Positions 54,693-63,659 of a stretch of DNA of 64,000 nt are shown piece after piece (the stretch's first letter is position 1; every line of letters starts with the position of its first letter). Under the pieces are notes generated by a model. The model ran no database searches and was not told where the DNA came from. It was given only the letters and a program-made list of their open reading frames with translations. A program made the translations under genes and the position numbers. Origin of the DNA: Streptomyces sp. Je 1-332 (GTDB lineage: Bacteria > Actinomycetota > Actinomycetes > Streptomycetales > Streptomycetaceae); assembly GCF_040730185.1 (NCBI RefSeq), contig NZ_CP160402.1:868001-932000 (forward strand), given 5' to 3'.

Positions 54693-55499
54693 ATGACCGA
54701 GCAGCCCACCGACCTGCGCGAAACCGTCCGCCGGCGCTATGCCGCCGCCGCTGTCCAGGTCACCGAAGGCGGAAGCGCCTGTTGCGGCCCGGACGCGATC
54801 GAGGTCGACGAGAACTTCGGCGGAGCTCTCTACGGGACCGGCGAGCGCGACGAGCTGCCCGCTGAGGCCGTCGCCGCCTCCCTCGGCTGCGGCAACCCAA
54901 CCGCCGTCGCCGACCTCAACAGGGGCGAACGCGTCCTGGACCTCGGCTCCGGCGGCGGCATCGACGTCCTCCTCTCCGCCCGCCGGGTCGGCTCCACCGG
55001 CAAGGCCTATGGGCTCGACATGACCGAGGAGATGCTCGCCCTCGCCCTCGCGAACCAGAAGAAGGCAGGCGCCACCAACGTCGAGTTCCTCAAGGGCACG
55101 ATCGAAGCCATCCCGCTGCCCGCGGACACGATCGACGTCGTCATCTCCAACTGCGTGGTGAACCTCTCCACCGACAAGCCCGCCGTCTTCGCCGAGACCT
55201 TCCGCGTCCTGGTCCCGGGCGGCCGGATCGGCATCTCCGACGTCGTTTCCGACGACGCCCTCACTCCGGAACAGCGGGCAGAACGCGGCGACTACGTCGG
55301 CTGCATCGCGGGGGCTCTCTCCTTCGCCGAATACCGCCACGGCCTGGAAGCGGCCGGGTTCACCGATATCGAGATCGCCCCCACCCACAGCGTTGCCGAC
55401 GGCATGCACTCCGCCATCGTCCGAGCAACCAAGCCCGCCACCGACACCACTCCGACTACGCAACCCCAGGCCGCCACTGAAGCCGGCAGCTGCTGCTAG
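54693..55499 (+). CDS. arsM: Arsenite S-adenosylmethionine methyltransferase
   Basis: It methylates As(III) to volatile or less retained forms. The protein has 268 residues. The SAM-binding motif is [16 protein letters not shown]. The three Cys used to bind arsenic are Cys66 (SLGCGNP), Cys154 (ISNCVVNL) and Cys204 (YVGCIAG). Additional Cys pairs are at 30-31 (SACCG) and at the very end (GSCC). GAAGG precedes the ATG at 54693; the frame is open from 54642. It is divergent from arsR. Confidence 0.94.
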   Translation: MTEQPTDLRETVRRRYAAAAVQVTEGGSACCGPDAIEVDENFGGALYGTGERDELPAEAVAASLGCGNPTAVADLNRGERVLDLGSGGGIDVLLSARRVGSTGKAYGLDMTEEMLALALANQKKAGATNVEFLKGTIEAIPLPADTIDVVISNCVVNLSTDKPAVFAETFRVLVPGGRIGISDVVSDDALTPEQRAERGDYVGCIAGALSFAEYRHGLEAAGFTDIEIAPTHSVADGMHSAIVRATKPATDTTPTTQPQAATEAGSCC

Positions 55500-55637
55500 A
55501 AGCTCAGTTGGGCCAACCCACGGCCCGGTCCAGGCGGGCAAGGTGGGCGAGGTGGGCGGCGGCCAGTTCGCGTCAGAGGCCAGACGACGGGACACCCACG
55601 CCCCCTCCCCCGCACTCCATCCGGCACAATCCCGCAC

Positions 55638-56378
55638 ATGGAGATCTCCGAGCACCTTGAAGTTCTGGACGCCGAAGGCAAGTTGCTGGCCCGCGCCGCC
55701 GAAGCGGCCGGGCCGGAGGCCAAGGTGGCCACCTGTCCGGACTGGGCGGTGCGGGACCTGCTGAAGCACACGGGAGCGGTGCACCGCTGGGCCGCGTCGT
55801 ACGTCGCCGAGGGCCACGAGGACCCGCTGCCCCTGGGCGATACTCCCGATCTGGACGGTGCCGAGCTGGTCGACTGGTACCGGCAGGCGCACGGCGGTCT
55901 GGTCGCCACGCTGCGTGCCGCCGCGCCCGACGTGCGGTGCTGGGCGTTTCTGCCCGCCCCCTCCCCGCTCGAATTCTGGGCACGGCGGCAGGCGCACGAG
56001 ACGACGATCCACCGCGTGGACGCCGAGTCCGCACGCGGGGGCGCACCGTCGCCGATCGGTACGGAGTTCGCCGCGGACGGGATCGACGAGCTGCTCCGCG
56101 GCTTTCACGCGCGCTCGCGCAGCAGGGTGCGTACGCAGGAGCCGCGGATCTTGCGCGTCCGGGCCACCGACGCGGGCGCGGACGCCCTGTGGACCGTGCA
56201 CCTGTCGCAGGAACCGCCCGTCACGGTGCGGGGCGAGGGCGACGGCGGCCCGGCCGAGTGCGAGCTGTCGGGACCCGCTGAGCACCTCTACCTCGCGCTG
56301 TGGAACCGCGGAGCGATCCCGCACGTCACCGGTGACACCACGCTGAGCGCCTTGTGGAGCGAGACCTCGGGGGTGTGA
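55638..56378 (+). CDS. Maleylpyruvate isomerase-like mycothiol-dependent enzyme family
   Basis: The protein has 246 residues with the DinB-like four-helix N-terminal domain (CPDWAVRDLLKHTGAVHRW, then FWARRQAHETTIHRVDAE). His residues in HTGAVHRW, HETTIH and the Asp after it form the metal site typical of mycothiol-dependent transferases. The C-terminal domain resembles sterol-carrier-like folds (GPAEHLYLALWNRG). The exact thiol-linked substrate is unknown. The gene starts 138 bases after arsM and converges on the MarR gene; it need not belong to the arsenic locus. Confidence 0.84.
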   Translation: MEISEHLEVLDAEGKLLARAAEAAGPEAKVATCPDWAVRDLLKHTGAVHRWAASYVAEGHEDPLPLGDTPDLDGAELVDWYRQAHGGLVATLRAAAPDVRCWAFLPAPSPLEFWARRQAHETTIHRVDAESARGGAPSPIGTEFAADGIDELLRGFHARSRSRVRTQEPRILRVRATDAGADALWTVHLSQEPPVTVRGEGDGGPAECELSGPAEHLYLALWNRGAIPHVTGDTTLSALWSETSGV

Positions 56379-56391
56379 GCGAGAGCCCCGG

Positions 56392-56838
56392 CTACTTGGA
56401 GGTGGGTTCCGCCAGCATCCGCTCGAGGACCGCGCGCTGCAGCGGCCGCACCTGCCCGTGTAGTGCGCGCCCCTTGTCGGTGAGCACGACCCGCACCCCA
56501 CGCCGGTCCTCGCTGCACATGGCGCGCTCCACGAGGCCGTCCTTCTCCAGGCGGCCGATGAGCCGGGACAGAGCGCTCTGGCTCAGATGCACCCGGCCCG
56601 CGATGTCCTGCACGCGGTAGGCGCAGTCGCCGTCCGCCGCGGCCCCCTCGGACAGCACGTCGAGTACCTCGAAGTCGCTCGCCCCGAGGCCGAACTCACG
56701 CAGCGCGCAGTCGAGTTCGCACAGGGTGCGCGCATGCACCGCGAGGATGTCGCGCCATTGATCCACGAGCTCTTGCTCTGCCGCCCCGAGCCCCTGCCCG
56801 GCCTCCGCGAGCCCTTGCTCGGCCTTCTTCACCGCCAT
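56392..56838 (-). CDS. MarR-family transcriptional regulator
   Basis: The protein has 148 residues. The winged helix-turn-helix reads VQDIAGRVHLSQSALSRLIGRLEKDGLVERAMC, followed by the wing EDRRGVRVVLTDKG. TACCGT 8 bases upstream of the ATG may be a -10 box for a leaderless transcript. It is divergent from a broken MFS gene, and two palindromes between them (56888-56912) look like its operators. The regulator is intact although its presumed target is not. Confidence 0.88.
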   Translation of the reverse strand: MAVKKAEQGLAEAGQGLGAAEQELVDQWRDILAVHARTLCELDCALREFGLGASDFEVLDVLSEGAAADGDCAYRVQDIAGRVHLSQSALSRLIGRLEKDGLVERAMCSEDRRGVRVVLTDKGRALHGQVRPLQRAVLERMLAEPTSK

Positions 56839-56887
56839 GACATCGCACGGTAGCAGAGAAAGCGCCCTTTATTGCACCGGCATTAAA

Positions 56888-56912
56888 TGCACTTGCACTC
56901 AATGCACGTGCA
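56888..56912. promoter_or_regulatory. Paired MarR-type palindromes
   Basis: TGCACTTGCA (56888-56897) and TGCACGTGCA (56903-56912) are both palindromic, the second perfectly. Their starts are 15 bases apart, and they lie 50 and 16 bases before the decayed MFS gene. Confidence 0.55.
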
Positions 56913-56927
56913 TGTACTGTGCTCCGC

Positions 56928-57460
56928 ATGACTTCTCCGCTCACAGCTGCCTCCGCGTCCCCGGAGCGCTGGTCCCCACGTCTGTAGGGCACTCTTCTCG
57001 TGCTCTGCGCCGCGATGTTCCTCGACGCGCTCGACGTATCGATGGTCGGCGTCGCCCTGCCGTCGCGTCCATGGTGCTGCCGTCCATGATCCTGCTCGGC
57101 TTCGCGTGCGCCCTTGTCTTCCCCTCGCTCAACATCCAGGCCACCAACGGCGTGGACGACGACGAGCAGGGCATGGTGTCGGGCCTTTTGAACACCTCGA
57201 TCCAGGTGGGCGGCGCGATCTTCCTCGCCGTCGTCACGGCCGTGATCACCGCGGCCTCCCACGGCGCCGACGCCTCGCCGCAGGCCGTGCTCGACAGCTA
57301 CCGGCCCGGCCTGGTCGTGGTCACGGCGATCGCGGTCGCGGGGCTGCTGATCACCCTCACCGGAGTGCGGACCAGGACCAGGCGTACGCGGCAGACGGTC
57401 GTCGTCACGAAGTCGGCCCCCGCAGCCGTGGAGAAGGAGCCGGTGGCCGTCAACGACTGA
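56928..57460 (+). pseudogene. Decayed MFS efflux pump
   Basis: The start ATG and first 19 codons are normal, then TAG (56985-56987) interrupts the frame. The next segment still reads GTLLVLCAAMFLDALDVSMVGVALP, the first membrane helix of an EmrB/QacA-like pump. At about 57063-57070 the sequence jumps, with a change of frame, to the last helices (ILLGFACALVFPSLNIQATN, then GVDDDEQGMVSGLLNTSIQVGGAIF) and a normal C-terminus. About 300 internal residues are missing. The gene cannot make a transporter. It was probably controlled by the divergent MarR gene. Confidence 0.85.
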
Positions 57461-57536
57461 CCGCGCCTGTAGTCAACGGGCTGCTCCCGGCGTGCAGTTA
57501 CTTGCCCGCCGGGAGCTCGCACCGCACACTCGGAGG

Positions 57537-57812
57537 ATGGGGCGAAGGACGCAGGCCGAGCGCGATGCCAACACCGTCGAGATCGGCTTCGCGCTCTTCG
57601 CCGCGACCTCCTTCGCGGGCTTCACGAGCCTGGCCGTGGCATCACCGGCGTTCTTCTTCGGCGTGACCTCACCCAGCGAGGGCGCCCTGGTCCGGGCCGG
57701 CCTGATCGCGGGGGCCGTGGTCTTCGTCGCGGTCCTGGTGACGATCCTCGTACGCCACCGGCGCGAGACGCGTCAGCCGAGCCAGCCGGGTCGGACCAGA
57801 CCCGACTCGTAG
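57537..57812 (+). CDS. Small two-helix membrane protein
   Basis: The protein has 91 residues. A basic N-terminus (MGRRTQAERDANTVEIGF) is followed by two membrane segments (about 17-42 and 53-74) and a basic tail. This resembles a streptomycete family of unknown function (possibly DUF6332; recalled, not checked). GGAGG directly abuts the ATG, too close to act as ribosome site. CACACT 6 bases upstream may be a -10 box. Its 3' end overlaps the response-regulator gene by 40 bases. Confidence 0.68.
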   Translation: MGRRTQAERDANTVEIGFALFAATSFAGFTSLAVASPAFFFGVTSPSEGALVRAGLIAGAVVFVAVLVTILVRHRRETRQPSQPGRTRPDS

Positions 57813-58438
57813 GCCAGGACGACCAGTTGGGCGCGGTCACGGGCGCCGAGTTTCACCATGGTCCTGCTGACGTGCGTCTTCGCGGTGAGCGGGCTGACGA
57901 CCAGACGGCGGGCGATCTCCTCGTTCGACAGACCGATGCCGACCAGCGCCATCACCTCCCGCTCCCGCTCGGTGAGTTCACCGAGCGGCTCGGCGCCCGC
58001 GGGCTCTTTGGAGCGGGCCGCGAACTCGGCGATGAGGCGGCGCGTCACACCGGGCGAGAGCAACGCGTCGCCGTCGACCACCGCGCGGACGGCACGCAGC
58101 AGTTCCTCGGGCTCGGTGTCCTTGACGAGGAAGCCCGAGGCTCCGGAGCGGATCGCCTCGAAGACGTACTCGTCCAGCTCGAACGTGGTCAGCATGACCA
58201 CCTTGACCTCGTGCAGGTCCGGCTCGGCGGTGATCCTCCGGGTCGCGGCGAGCCCGTCGAGCAGCGGCATGCGGATGTCCATCAGGACGACATCGGGGCG
58301 CAGTTCACGCACCATGCGCACCGCTTCCTCGCCGTCCGCGGCCTCCCCGGCCACCTCGATGTCACGCTGGGCGTCGAGCAGCGCCTTGAAACCGGCCCTG
58401 ACCAGCGACTGGTCGTCGGCGAGCAGTACGCGGATCAC
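57773..58438 (-). CDS. NarL/FixJ-family response regulator
   Basis: The protein has 221 residues. The receiver domain has the phosphoacceptor Asp54 in VVLMDIRMP with Asp8/Asp9 in LADDQ. The C-terminal LuxR-type helix-turn-helix reads LTEREREVMALVGIGLSNEEIARRLVVSPLTAKTHVSRTMVKLGA. Its start overlaps the kinase stop as ATGA, so the pair is coupled. The operon begins with an MMPL transporter gene, which the system may control. Confidence 0.93.
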   Translation of the reverse strand: MIRVLLADDQSLVRAGFKALLDAQRDIEVAGEAADGEEAVRMVRELRPDVVLMDIRMPLLDGLAATRRITAEPDLHEVKVVMLTTFELDEYVFEAIRSGASGFLVKDTEPEELLRAVRAVVDGDALLSPGVTRRLIAEFAARSKEPAGAEPLGELTEREREVMALVGIGLSNEEIARRLVVSPLTAKTHVSRTMVKLGARDRAQLVVLAYESGLVRPGWLG

Positions 58439-59700
58439 TGGTCCTCCTGAGGTGCCGTGCGGGTGGGCAGTACGGCGGTGACACGGAAGCCCCCGTCCGG
58501 GCGCGCGCCCGCCTCGATCGTGCCATTCAGGGCGGCAGCGCGCTCCCGCATCCCCGCGAGTCCGTTGCCGCTGCCGCCCGCGTCCGCGCCGGTGGCGGGA
58601 CCGTCGTCGTCCACCCTGAGGGTGAGCGCCGCGGCCTCGTACCGCACGAGCACGCGCGCGTGCCGCGATCCCGAGTGGCGTACGACGTTCGTGAGGGCCT
58701 CCTGGATGATGCGGAAGGCGGCGAGGTCGACGCCGGGTGCCGGCTTCCTCGCGGTCCCTTCCGTGTCGACGTCGACCGTGAGCCCCGTAGCGGCGGCCTG
58801 TTCCACGAGCTCGGGCAGCCGGTCGAGCCCGGGAGCCGGGGCGCGCGGCGCGTCACCGGGGGTGCGAAGGGTGTCCAGGACCTGCCGGACCTCCCCCAGC
58901 GCCTCCTTGCTCGCGGTCTTGATGGTGGTCAGGGCGGTGCGCGCCTGCTCGGGGTCGGAGTCGAGCAACGCCAGGCCGACGCCCGCCTGGACGTTGATCA
59001 CGGAGATGCTGTGCGCGAGGACGTCGTGCAGCTCGCGGGCCATGCGCAGCCGCTCCTCGTCGGCCCGCCGCTCGGCGGCCCGCGCGCGCTCGGCACGCTC
59101 CTTCATCCACTGCTCACGCCGTACGCGGGCCAGTTCGGACACGGCGATGATGGCGACGACCCAGACGGCGACGACGGTTTCCTCGCCCCAGGTCCTCGCG
59201 TTGTCACCGTCCGGCGGCAGCCACCGGTAGAGCCAGTGCGCGACCAGCAGATGCCCCGCCCACAGCATCCCGACGGCGCCCCACGCGGCTCGCCGGTGCC
59301 CCGAGACGACCGCGGCGAAGCAGCCGACGGCGACGGTGATCAGGACCGGGCCGTACGCGTACCCGGCGCCGAGGTAGACGAGCGCCGTCCCCGCCGTGAA
59401 GTACGCGACCGGGACCGGGTGGCGGTGGCGCAGCAGGAGCGAAGCCGTGCCCGCGAGCAGGAGCAGCCGGGCGTAGACGTCGAGCGACTGCCGGTCGAGC
59501 TGGCCCTCCGCGGCGTACTTCGAGCCGATCTGCACGAACACGGTGATCGCCAGTGTCGTCAGCCACGGGAGCCTGCCGAGACCCCCGGTCTCCCCTGTCT
59601 CGCCGCGCCGGTTCCACCAGGGCGGCCCCTGCCGCCACATCGCCGGTCCGCCCCAGGGCAGGGACGGACGGCCGCGCCCGTGTTCGCGCTGCTCATCCAT
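58435..59700 (-). CDS. Sensor histidine kinase (HisKA_3 / NarL partner type)
   Basis: The protein has 421 residues. About five membrane segments (roughly 45-190) form the sensor part, with little outside the membrane. The HisKA_3 dimerisation helix has the phosphorylated His225 in ARELHDVLAHSISV. The ATPase domain has DDGPATGADAGGSGNGLAGMRERAAALNG. The ATG at 59700 is preceded by TAGCGT at -10 position, so a leaderless start is possible. It lies 53 bases after the MMPL gene and overlaps the response-regulator gene. Confidence 0.9.
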   Translation of the reverse strand: MDEQREHGRGRPSLPWGGPAMWRQGPPWWNRRGETGETGGLGRLPWLTTLAITVFVQIGSKYAAEGQLDRQSLDVYARLLLLAGTASLLLRHRHPVPVAYFTAGTALVYLGAGYAYGPVLITVAVGCFAAVVSGHRRAAWGAVGMLWAGHLLVAHWLYRWLPPDGDNARTWGEETVVAVWVVAIIAVSELARVRREQWMKERAERARAAERRADEERLRMARELHDVLAHSISVINVQAGVGLALLDSDPEQARTALTTIKTASKEALGEVRQVLDTLRTPGDAPRAPAPGLDRLPELVEQAAATGLTVDVDTEGTARKPAPGVDLAAFRIIQEALTNVVRHSGSRHARVLVRYEAAALTLRVDDDGPATGADAGGSGNGLAGMRERAAALNGTIEAGARPDGGFRVTAVLPTRTAPQEDQ

Positions 59701-59753
59701 GTCGGCCACGCTAGACCGCACGGCGGGCGGCGGGCGTCAGCCGGACGTGGCGA

Positions 59754-61955
59754 TCACGCGTACTCCCGCGGGAGTACGTCGGGGGCCTTGCCGCTCTCCG
59801 TGTCCCTCTCCGCGTCCCTCTCCGCGCCTTCGTGCAGGCCGAGGCGCCGGTGCAGCCTGCGCAGCGGGCCCGGCGCCCACCAGTTGGCATGGCCCGCGAG
59901 GCGCATGGCGACGGGCAGCAGGATGACGCGGATGAGCGTGGCGTCCACGAGGATCGTCAGGGCGGTGCCGACGCCGAGTTCCTTGAGGAAAACGACGCCC
60001 CCGGTCGCGTACGTGAGGAACGACAGCGCGAGGATCCCGGCCGCCGCGGTGATCAGCGGGGCGCTCTGCCCGATGCCGGTGGCCACCGCCTTTTCCGTGT
60101 CGCCGACCCGCTCGTACTCCTCCTTGATCCGGGCCAGCATGAACACCTCGTAGTCCATCGACAGGCCGTAGGCGACGCAGAACATCAGCACCGGGATGCT
60201 TGGCTCGATCGACCCGGTGGGTGTGAAACCGAGCGGCCCCGACAGGTTGCCCTCCTGGAAGACCCACACCAGGCATCCGAACATCACCGACAGGCTCAGC
60301 AGATTGAGCACGGTCGCCTTGGCGGGCAGGAGGAGGCTGCCGGTCATCAGGAAGAGGATGGCGAAGGTGGTGACGAGGATCAGGCCGACGGCGTACGGGA
60401 GGCGGTCCAGGAGGGTGGCGCGGAAGTCGGTGGTCTCGGCCGGGTAGCCGCCGACCAGGGCGGTCGCGGGGGCCGGGGTGGCCCGGACGGCGTCGACGAA
60501 GGCGGGTACGTCGCCATACACCGCCGCCTGCGTCGGGATGACGGCGATACGGGTGCCGTCTCGGCCGGTGGTGATCGTGGAAGGCCCGGTGCGGCGGCCG
60601 TCCTCGTAGCTGCCGGTGGGGGCGTCCACCTGGAACACGCCCTGAATACGGGAGAGTTCGGCGGCGTACCGCCCTGTGTCCTCGGCGCTCGGCGTCTGAC
60701 GGAGCACGACCTGGACGGTGTCGGTCGGCTCGGCGGGGAACTCCTTGTGGATGGTCTCGGAGGTGGTACGGGACGAGGTGCCGGCGGGCAACGTGCGCTC
60801 GTCCGGCAGCCCGAACCGCAGGCCGAGCAGCGGTGACGCGGCGAGCAGCAGGACCCCGATCACGGCAGCGCCCGCGGCGATCGGGCGGCGCATCGCGGCG
60901 CGTGCGACCCGCTGCCAGAACCCGCTCGCCGCCGCGCGGCGCGGGCGCTCCACGCGGTGGCCCCAGCGGGCGAGCGCGGCGGGCAGCAGCAGAAGCGCTC
61001 CGGCCACCGCGGTGACGACGACGAGGACTCCCGCGTACGCGAAAGAGCTCAGGAAGAAGAACGGGAACACCAGAAGCGCGCAGAGCGAGACCGCCACCGT
61101 GACCCCGCTGAAGATCACGGTACGTCCGGCGGCGGCGGTCGCGCGGACCACGGCTTCCGGCTGTGCGTGCCCCGCGTGCCGTTCCTCGCGGTAGCGGTTG
61201 ATGACGAAGAGACCGTAGTCGACGCCGAGCCCGAGGCCGAGGACGAGGGCGAGATTCGCGGCGAACGTCGACACCTCGGTGACCTGCGCGATCGCCCGGA
61301 GCCCGGCGAGCGTGCCGACGACGGAGAGCAGCCCGACGCCGACGGTGAGCAGGGCGGCCACCGTGCGCCGGTAGACGAGGATCAGCAGCAGCACGACGGC
61401 GGGCAGGGCGAACATCTCGGCGCGCAGGAAGTCGGTGCGGGCCTGCTCGCCGACCTGCCGTGAGATCTCCTCCTGACCGCCGACGGAGACCGTCACCTCG
61501 GGTGTGGTGCGGGCGAGTTGGGGCGAGAGGGTGGCGAGCTGCTCGCGGGTGTCGGTGGCATTGCCCTCCAGGCGGGCGAGGATCAGGGCGCGTTCGCCGT
61601 CGGAGGCGCGCAGCGCCCGGCTTCCGCCGTCCCAGTACGCGCTGACATCCGTGACGCCGGGGATGTCCCTTACCTCGGCGGCCAGTTGGCGGGCCGCGGC
61701 CGCCGTACGCGGTGAGTCGACGTCCCCGTCGCCGGCCGTGACGAGGAGCGCGAGGTTCGGGTTACCCGTGCCGTACTCCTGCCGGAGGATGTCCGCCGCG
61801 CGCACGGACTCGGTGCCCGGCGCGTCCCAGCGCGCGAGGTCGAGGTCGGCCTGGGCGCCGGCTCCGTAGGCGCCGAGGCCGAGGAAGGCCAGTACCACGC
61901 CGATCAGTACGGCGCGGCTGCGCCGCACCACGATACGACCGAGCCGGGTCAGCAT
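59754..61955 (-). CDS. MMPL/RND-family transporter
   Basis: The protein has 733 residues with twelve membrane segments in two halves. Each half has a large extracytoplasmic domain (about 45-170 and 385-510). Motifs include GLGLGVDYGLFVINRYREER and VAYGLSMDYEVFMLARIKEEY, which are the MMPL hallmarks. Such proteins export lipids or hydrophobic compounds. GGGAGAGAGG precedes the ATG at 61955. It is the first gene of an operon with a two-component system and is divergent from a SARP-like gene. Confidence 0.9.
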   Translation of the reverse strand: MLTRLGRIVVRRSRAVLIGVVLAFLGLGAYGAGAQADLDLARWDAPGTESVRAADILRQEYGTGNPNLALLVTAGDGDVDSPRTAAAARQLAAEVRDIPGVTDVSAYWDGGSRALRASDGERALILARLEGNATDTREQLATLSPQLARTTPEVTVSVGGQEEISRQVGEQARTDFLRAEMFALPAVVLLLILVYRRTVAALLTVGVGLLSVVGTLAGLRAIAQVTEVSTFAANLALVLGLGLGVDYGLFVINRYREERHAGHAQPEAVVRATAAAGRTVIFSGVTVAVSLCALLVFPFFFLSSFAYAGVLVVVTAVAGALLLLPAALARWGHRVERPRRAAASGFWQRVARAAMRRPIAAGAAVIGVLLLAASPLLGLRFGLPDERTLPAGTSSRTTSETIHKEFPAEPTDTVQVVLRQTPSAEDTGRYAAELSRIQGVFQVDAPTGSYEDGRRTGPSTITTGRDGTRIAVIPTQAAVYGDVPAFVDAVRATPAPATALVGGYPAETTDFRATLLDRLPYAVGLILVTTFAILFLMTGSLLLPAKATVLNLLSLSVMFGCLVWVFQEGNLSGPLGFTPTGSIEPSIPVLMFCVAYGLSMDYEVFMLARIKEEYERVGDTEKAVATGIGQSAPLITAAAGILALSFLTYATGGVVFLKELGVGTALTILVDATLIRVILLPVAMRLAGHANWWAPGPLRRLHRRLGLHEGAERDAERDTESGKAPDVLPREYA

Positions 61956-62014
61956 CGCTGTCTGCCTCTCTCCCGCGATCCCCGTACGGGATCGATCCGG
62001 TGCCGTCACAGTCG

Positions 62015-62061
62015 CGGTCACCGCTGGAAGAGCCGCTGGAAGATCCACTGGAAGGTGACCG
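62015..62061. repeat. Three tandem 12-base units inside an inverted repeat
   Basis: CCGCTGGAAGAG (62021-62032), CCGCTGGAAGAT (62033-62044) and CCACTGGAAGGT (62045-62056) are consecutive. They are bracketed by perfect 8-base inverted arms CGGTCACC (62015-62022) and GGTGACCG (62054-62061). The block lies in the 124-base divergent region just before the SARP-like gene and could be an activator site or an RNA structure. Confidence 0.7.
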
Positions 62062-62079
62062 CCGGGTTACCCTCGGCGT

Positions 62080-62889
62080 ATGGCCGGTGACGGGATGCGC
62101 TTCGAACTTCTGGGCCCGCTGCGGGCGGTGCGCGGCGGCGAAGAGGTGCCACTGGGGCCGCCGAAGCAGCGGGCGGTGCTCGCCGTGCTGCTGTTGCAGG
62201 ACGGGCGCCCGATCTCGTACGAGGGCCTGGTCGACGCGGTGTGGGGTGACGAACCGCCCGCCCATGTGCGCAACTTGGTGCAGAAGTACGTCTCGGGTCT
62301 GCGGAGGGCCTTCGCGGGTGGGGCCGGGGCTGCGAACGCGGCGGGCCCCGTCCTTGCGTGGACCGGCAGCGGCTACCGCCTCTCCGGCGCGACGGCCGAC
62401 GACCTGCGGGAGCGACGGCGGTTGATCGACGAGGCGCTCGCCGCGCGGGGCGCCGGGCGGTTGCGGTACGCGGGCGAACGCGTCGACCGGGCCGAGGCGT
62501 TGTGGCGCGGCGAGTTCGCGGAGGGACTCAACGCCCCGTACCTCGCGGCGGAACGGCTCCGGTGGCGCGAGAAACGGCTCACCGTCGTGGAGGCCAGGAT
62601 CGCGGCGGAGATCGAACTCGGCCGCTCCTTCGAGTACGTCCACGAACTCATCCGACTTGTGGCCGCGCACCCGCTGCGCGAACGCACGGTGGAGCTCCTG
62701 ATGAACGCCCTGTACCGCACCGGCCGTTCATCGGATGCCCTGCTCGCCTTCGAGGAGGCACGGCGCCGGATCGCGGACGCCATGGGCGCGGATCCGGGCC
62801 CCGCGCTGCGGTCCCTGCACGAGCGGATGCTGCGCCAGGATCCGGAACTCCTCGCCTCGCGAACGTCGCCTCCCGTGTCGGCGGCCTGA
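62080..62889 (+). CDS. SARP/AfsR-like regulator (winged helix plus BTAD)
   Basis: The protein has 269 residues. The N-terminal OmpR-like DNA-binding domain (about 5-95) includes LLGPLRAVRGGEEVPLGPPKQRAVLAVLLLQ and DAVWGDEPPAHVRNLVQKYVSGLRRAF. The bacterial transcriptional activation domain (about 105-255) follows, ending LLAFEEARRRIADAMGADPG. It has the short form without ATPase. Short SARPs usually activate secondary metabolite clusters, yet none is visible here. TACCCT (62068-62073) six bases before the ATG implies a leaderless transcript. Confidence 0.88.
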   Translation: MAGDGMRFELLGPLRAVRGGEEVPLGPPKQRAVLAVLLLQDGRPISYEGLVDAVWGDEPPAHVRNLVQKYVSGLRRAFAGGAGAANAAGPVLAWTGSGYRLSGATADDLRERRRLIDEALAARGAGRLRYAGERVDRAEALWRGEFAEGLNAPYLAAERLRWREKRLTVVEARIAAEIELGRSFEYVHELIRLVAAHPLRERTVELLMNALYRTGRSSDALLAFEEARRRIADAMGADPGPALRSLHERMLRQDPELLASRTSPPVSAA

Positions 62890-62914
62890 GGGCGCGCGTC
62901 TGTCGGGCGGAGCT

Positions 62915-63619
62915 CTAGCTCTGCTTCTGGTCCAACAGCCCCACACCGTGCGCGAGTTGAGCGGACGCGTACGAGAAGAATCCCGGGCGGTCCTCGACGA
63001 CGCGGTTGAACTGTCCGAACACCTCGAAGCCGACGAGTCCGAACAGCTGGGCCCACGCCGCGATCAGCGCCGTGATCACCGCCGGCGGCAGATCGGGCGC
63101 GAGATCGGCCGCCATCCGCTCGGCTTCGGTACGCAGCCCGCCCGGCAGCGGCCGCACGGCGACACCGCGGCTCTGATGGGCGTCGCGCACGATGCCGATG
63201 AGCAGCCGCCCGACGCGCGCGGCGGCTTCGACCGTGGAGGCGGGCGCGCTGTAACCGGGGACGGGCGAGCCGTAGATCAGGGCGTACTCATGCGGATGCG
63301 CGAGCGCCCAGGACCGCACGGCCTCGCACACGGCCGTCCAGCGCCGCACGGGTTCGGCCGACGTGACCTCGGCGTGCGCGGCCTCGGCGGCGGCGCCGAG
63401 GGAGTCGTAGGCGTCGATGATGAGCGCGGTCAGGAGTTCGTCGCGGCTGGGGAAGTAGCGGTAGAGGGCGGAGGAGACCATGCCGAGCTCCCGGGCCACG
63501 GCGCGCAGGGAGAGCTTGGCGGCACCGTCGGCGGCCAGCTGCCTGCGCGCCTCGTCCTTGATGGCGGCGGTGACTTCTACTCGGGCGCGGGCCCTGGCCC
63601 CGCTGGTGGCGCTGCTCAT
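62915..63619 (-). CDS. TetR-family regulator with WHG-type C-terminal domain
   Basis: The protein has 234 residues. The helix-turn-helix is LSLRAVARELGMVSSALYRYFPSRDELLTALI. The C-terminal part with RRWTAVCEAVRSWALAHPHEYALIYGSPVPGY is characteristic of the TetR group often paired with nitroreductases. It is divergent from a deazaflavin-dependent nitroreductase-like gene, and several palindromes of the type GAGAGCANTGCTCTC lie between them, so it probably represses both. Confidence 0.88.
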   Translation of the reverse strand: MSSATSGARARARVEVTAAIKDEARRQLAADGAAKLSLRAVARELGMVSSALYRYFPSRDELLTALIIDAYDSLGAAAEAAHAEVTSAEPVRRWTAVCEAVRSWALAHPHEYALIYGSPVPGYSAPASTVEAAARVGRLLIGIVRDAHQSRGVAVRPLPGGLRTEAERMAADLAPDLPPAVITALIAAWAQLFGLVGFEVFGQFNRVVEDRPGFFSYASAQLAHGVGLLDQKQS

Positions 63620-63659
63620 GCAGGCAGTGTGCCATGAAGCGGGAGCGATGCACCAAAAC

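Noticed and set aside
52655..55499. Arsenic genes as part of a mobile island.
   Set aside because: Base composition and codon use match the surroundings, and no integrase, transposase, direct target repeat or tRNA was seen.
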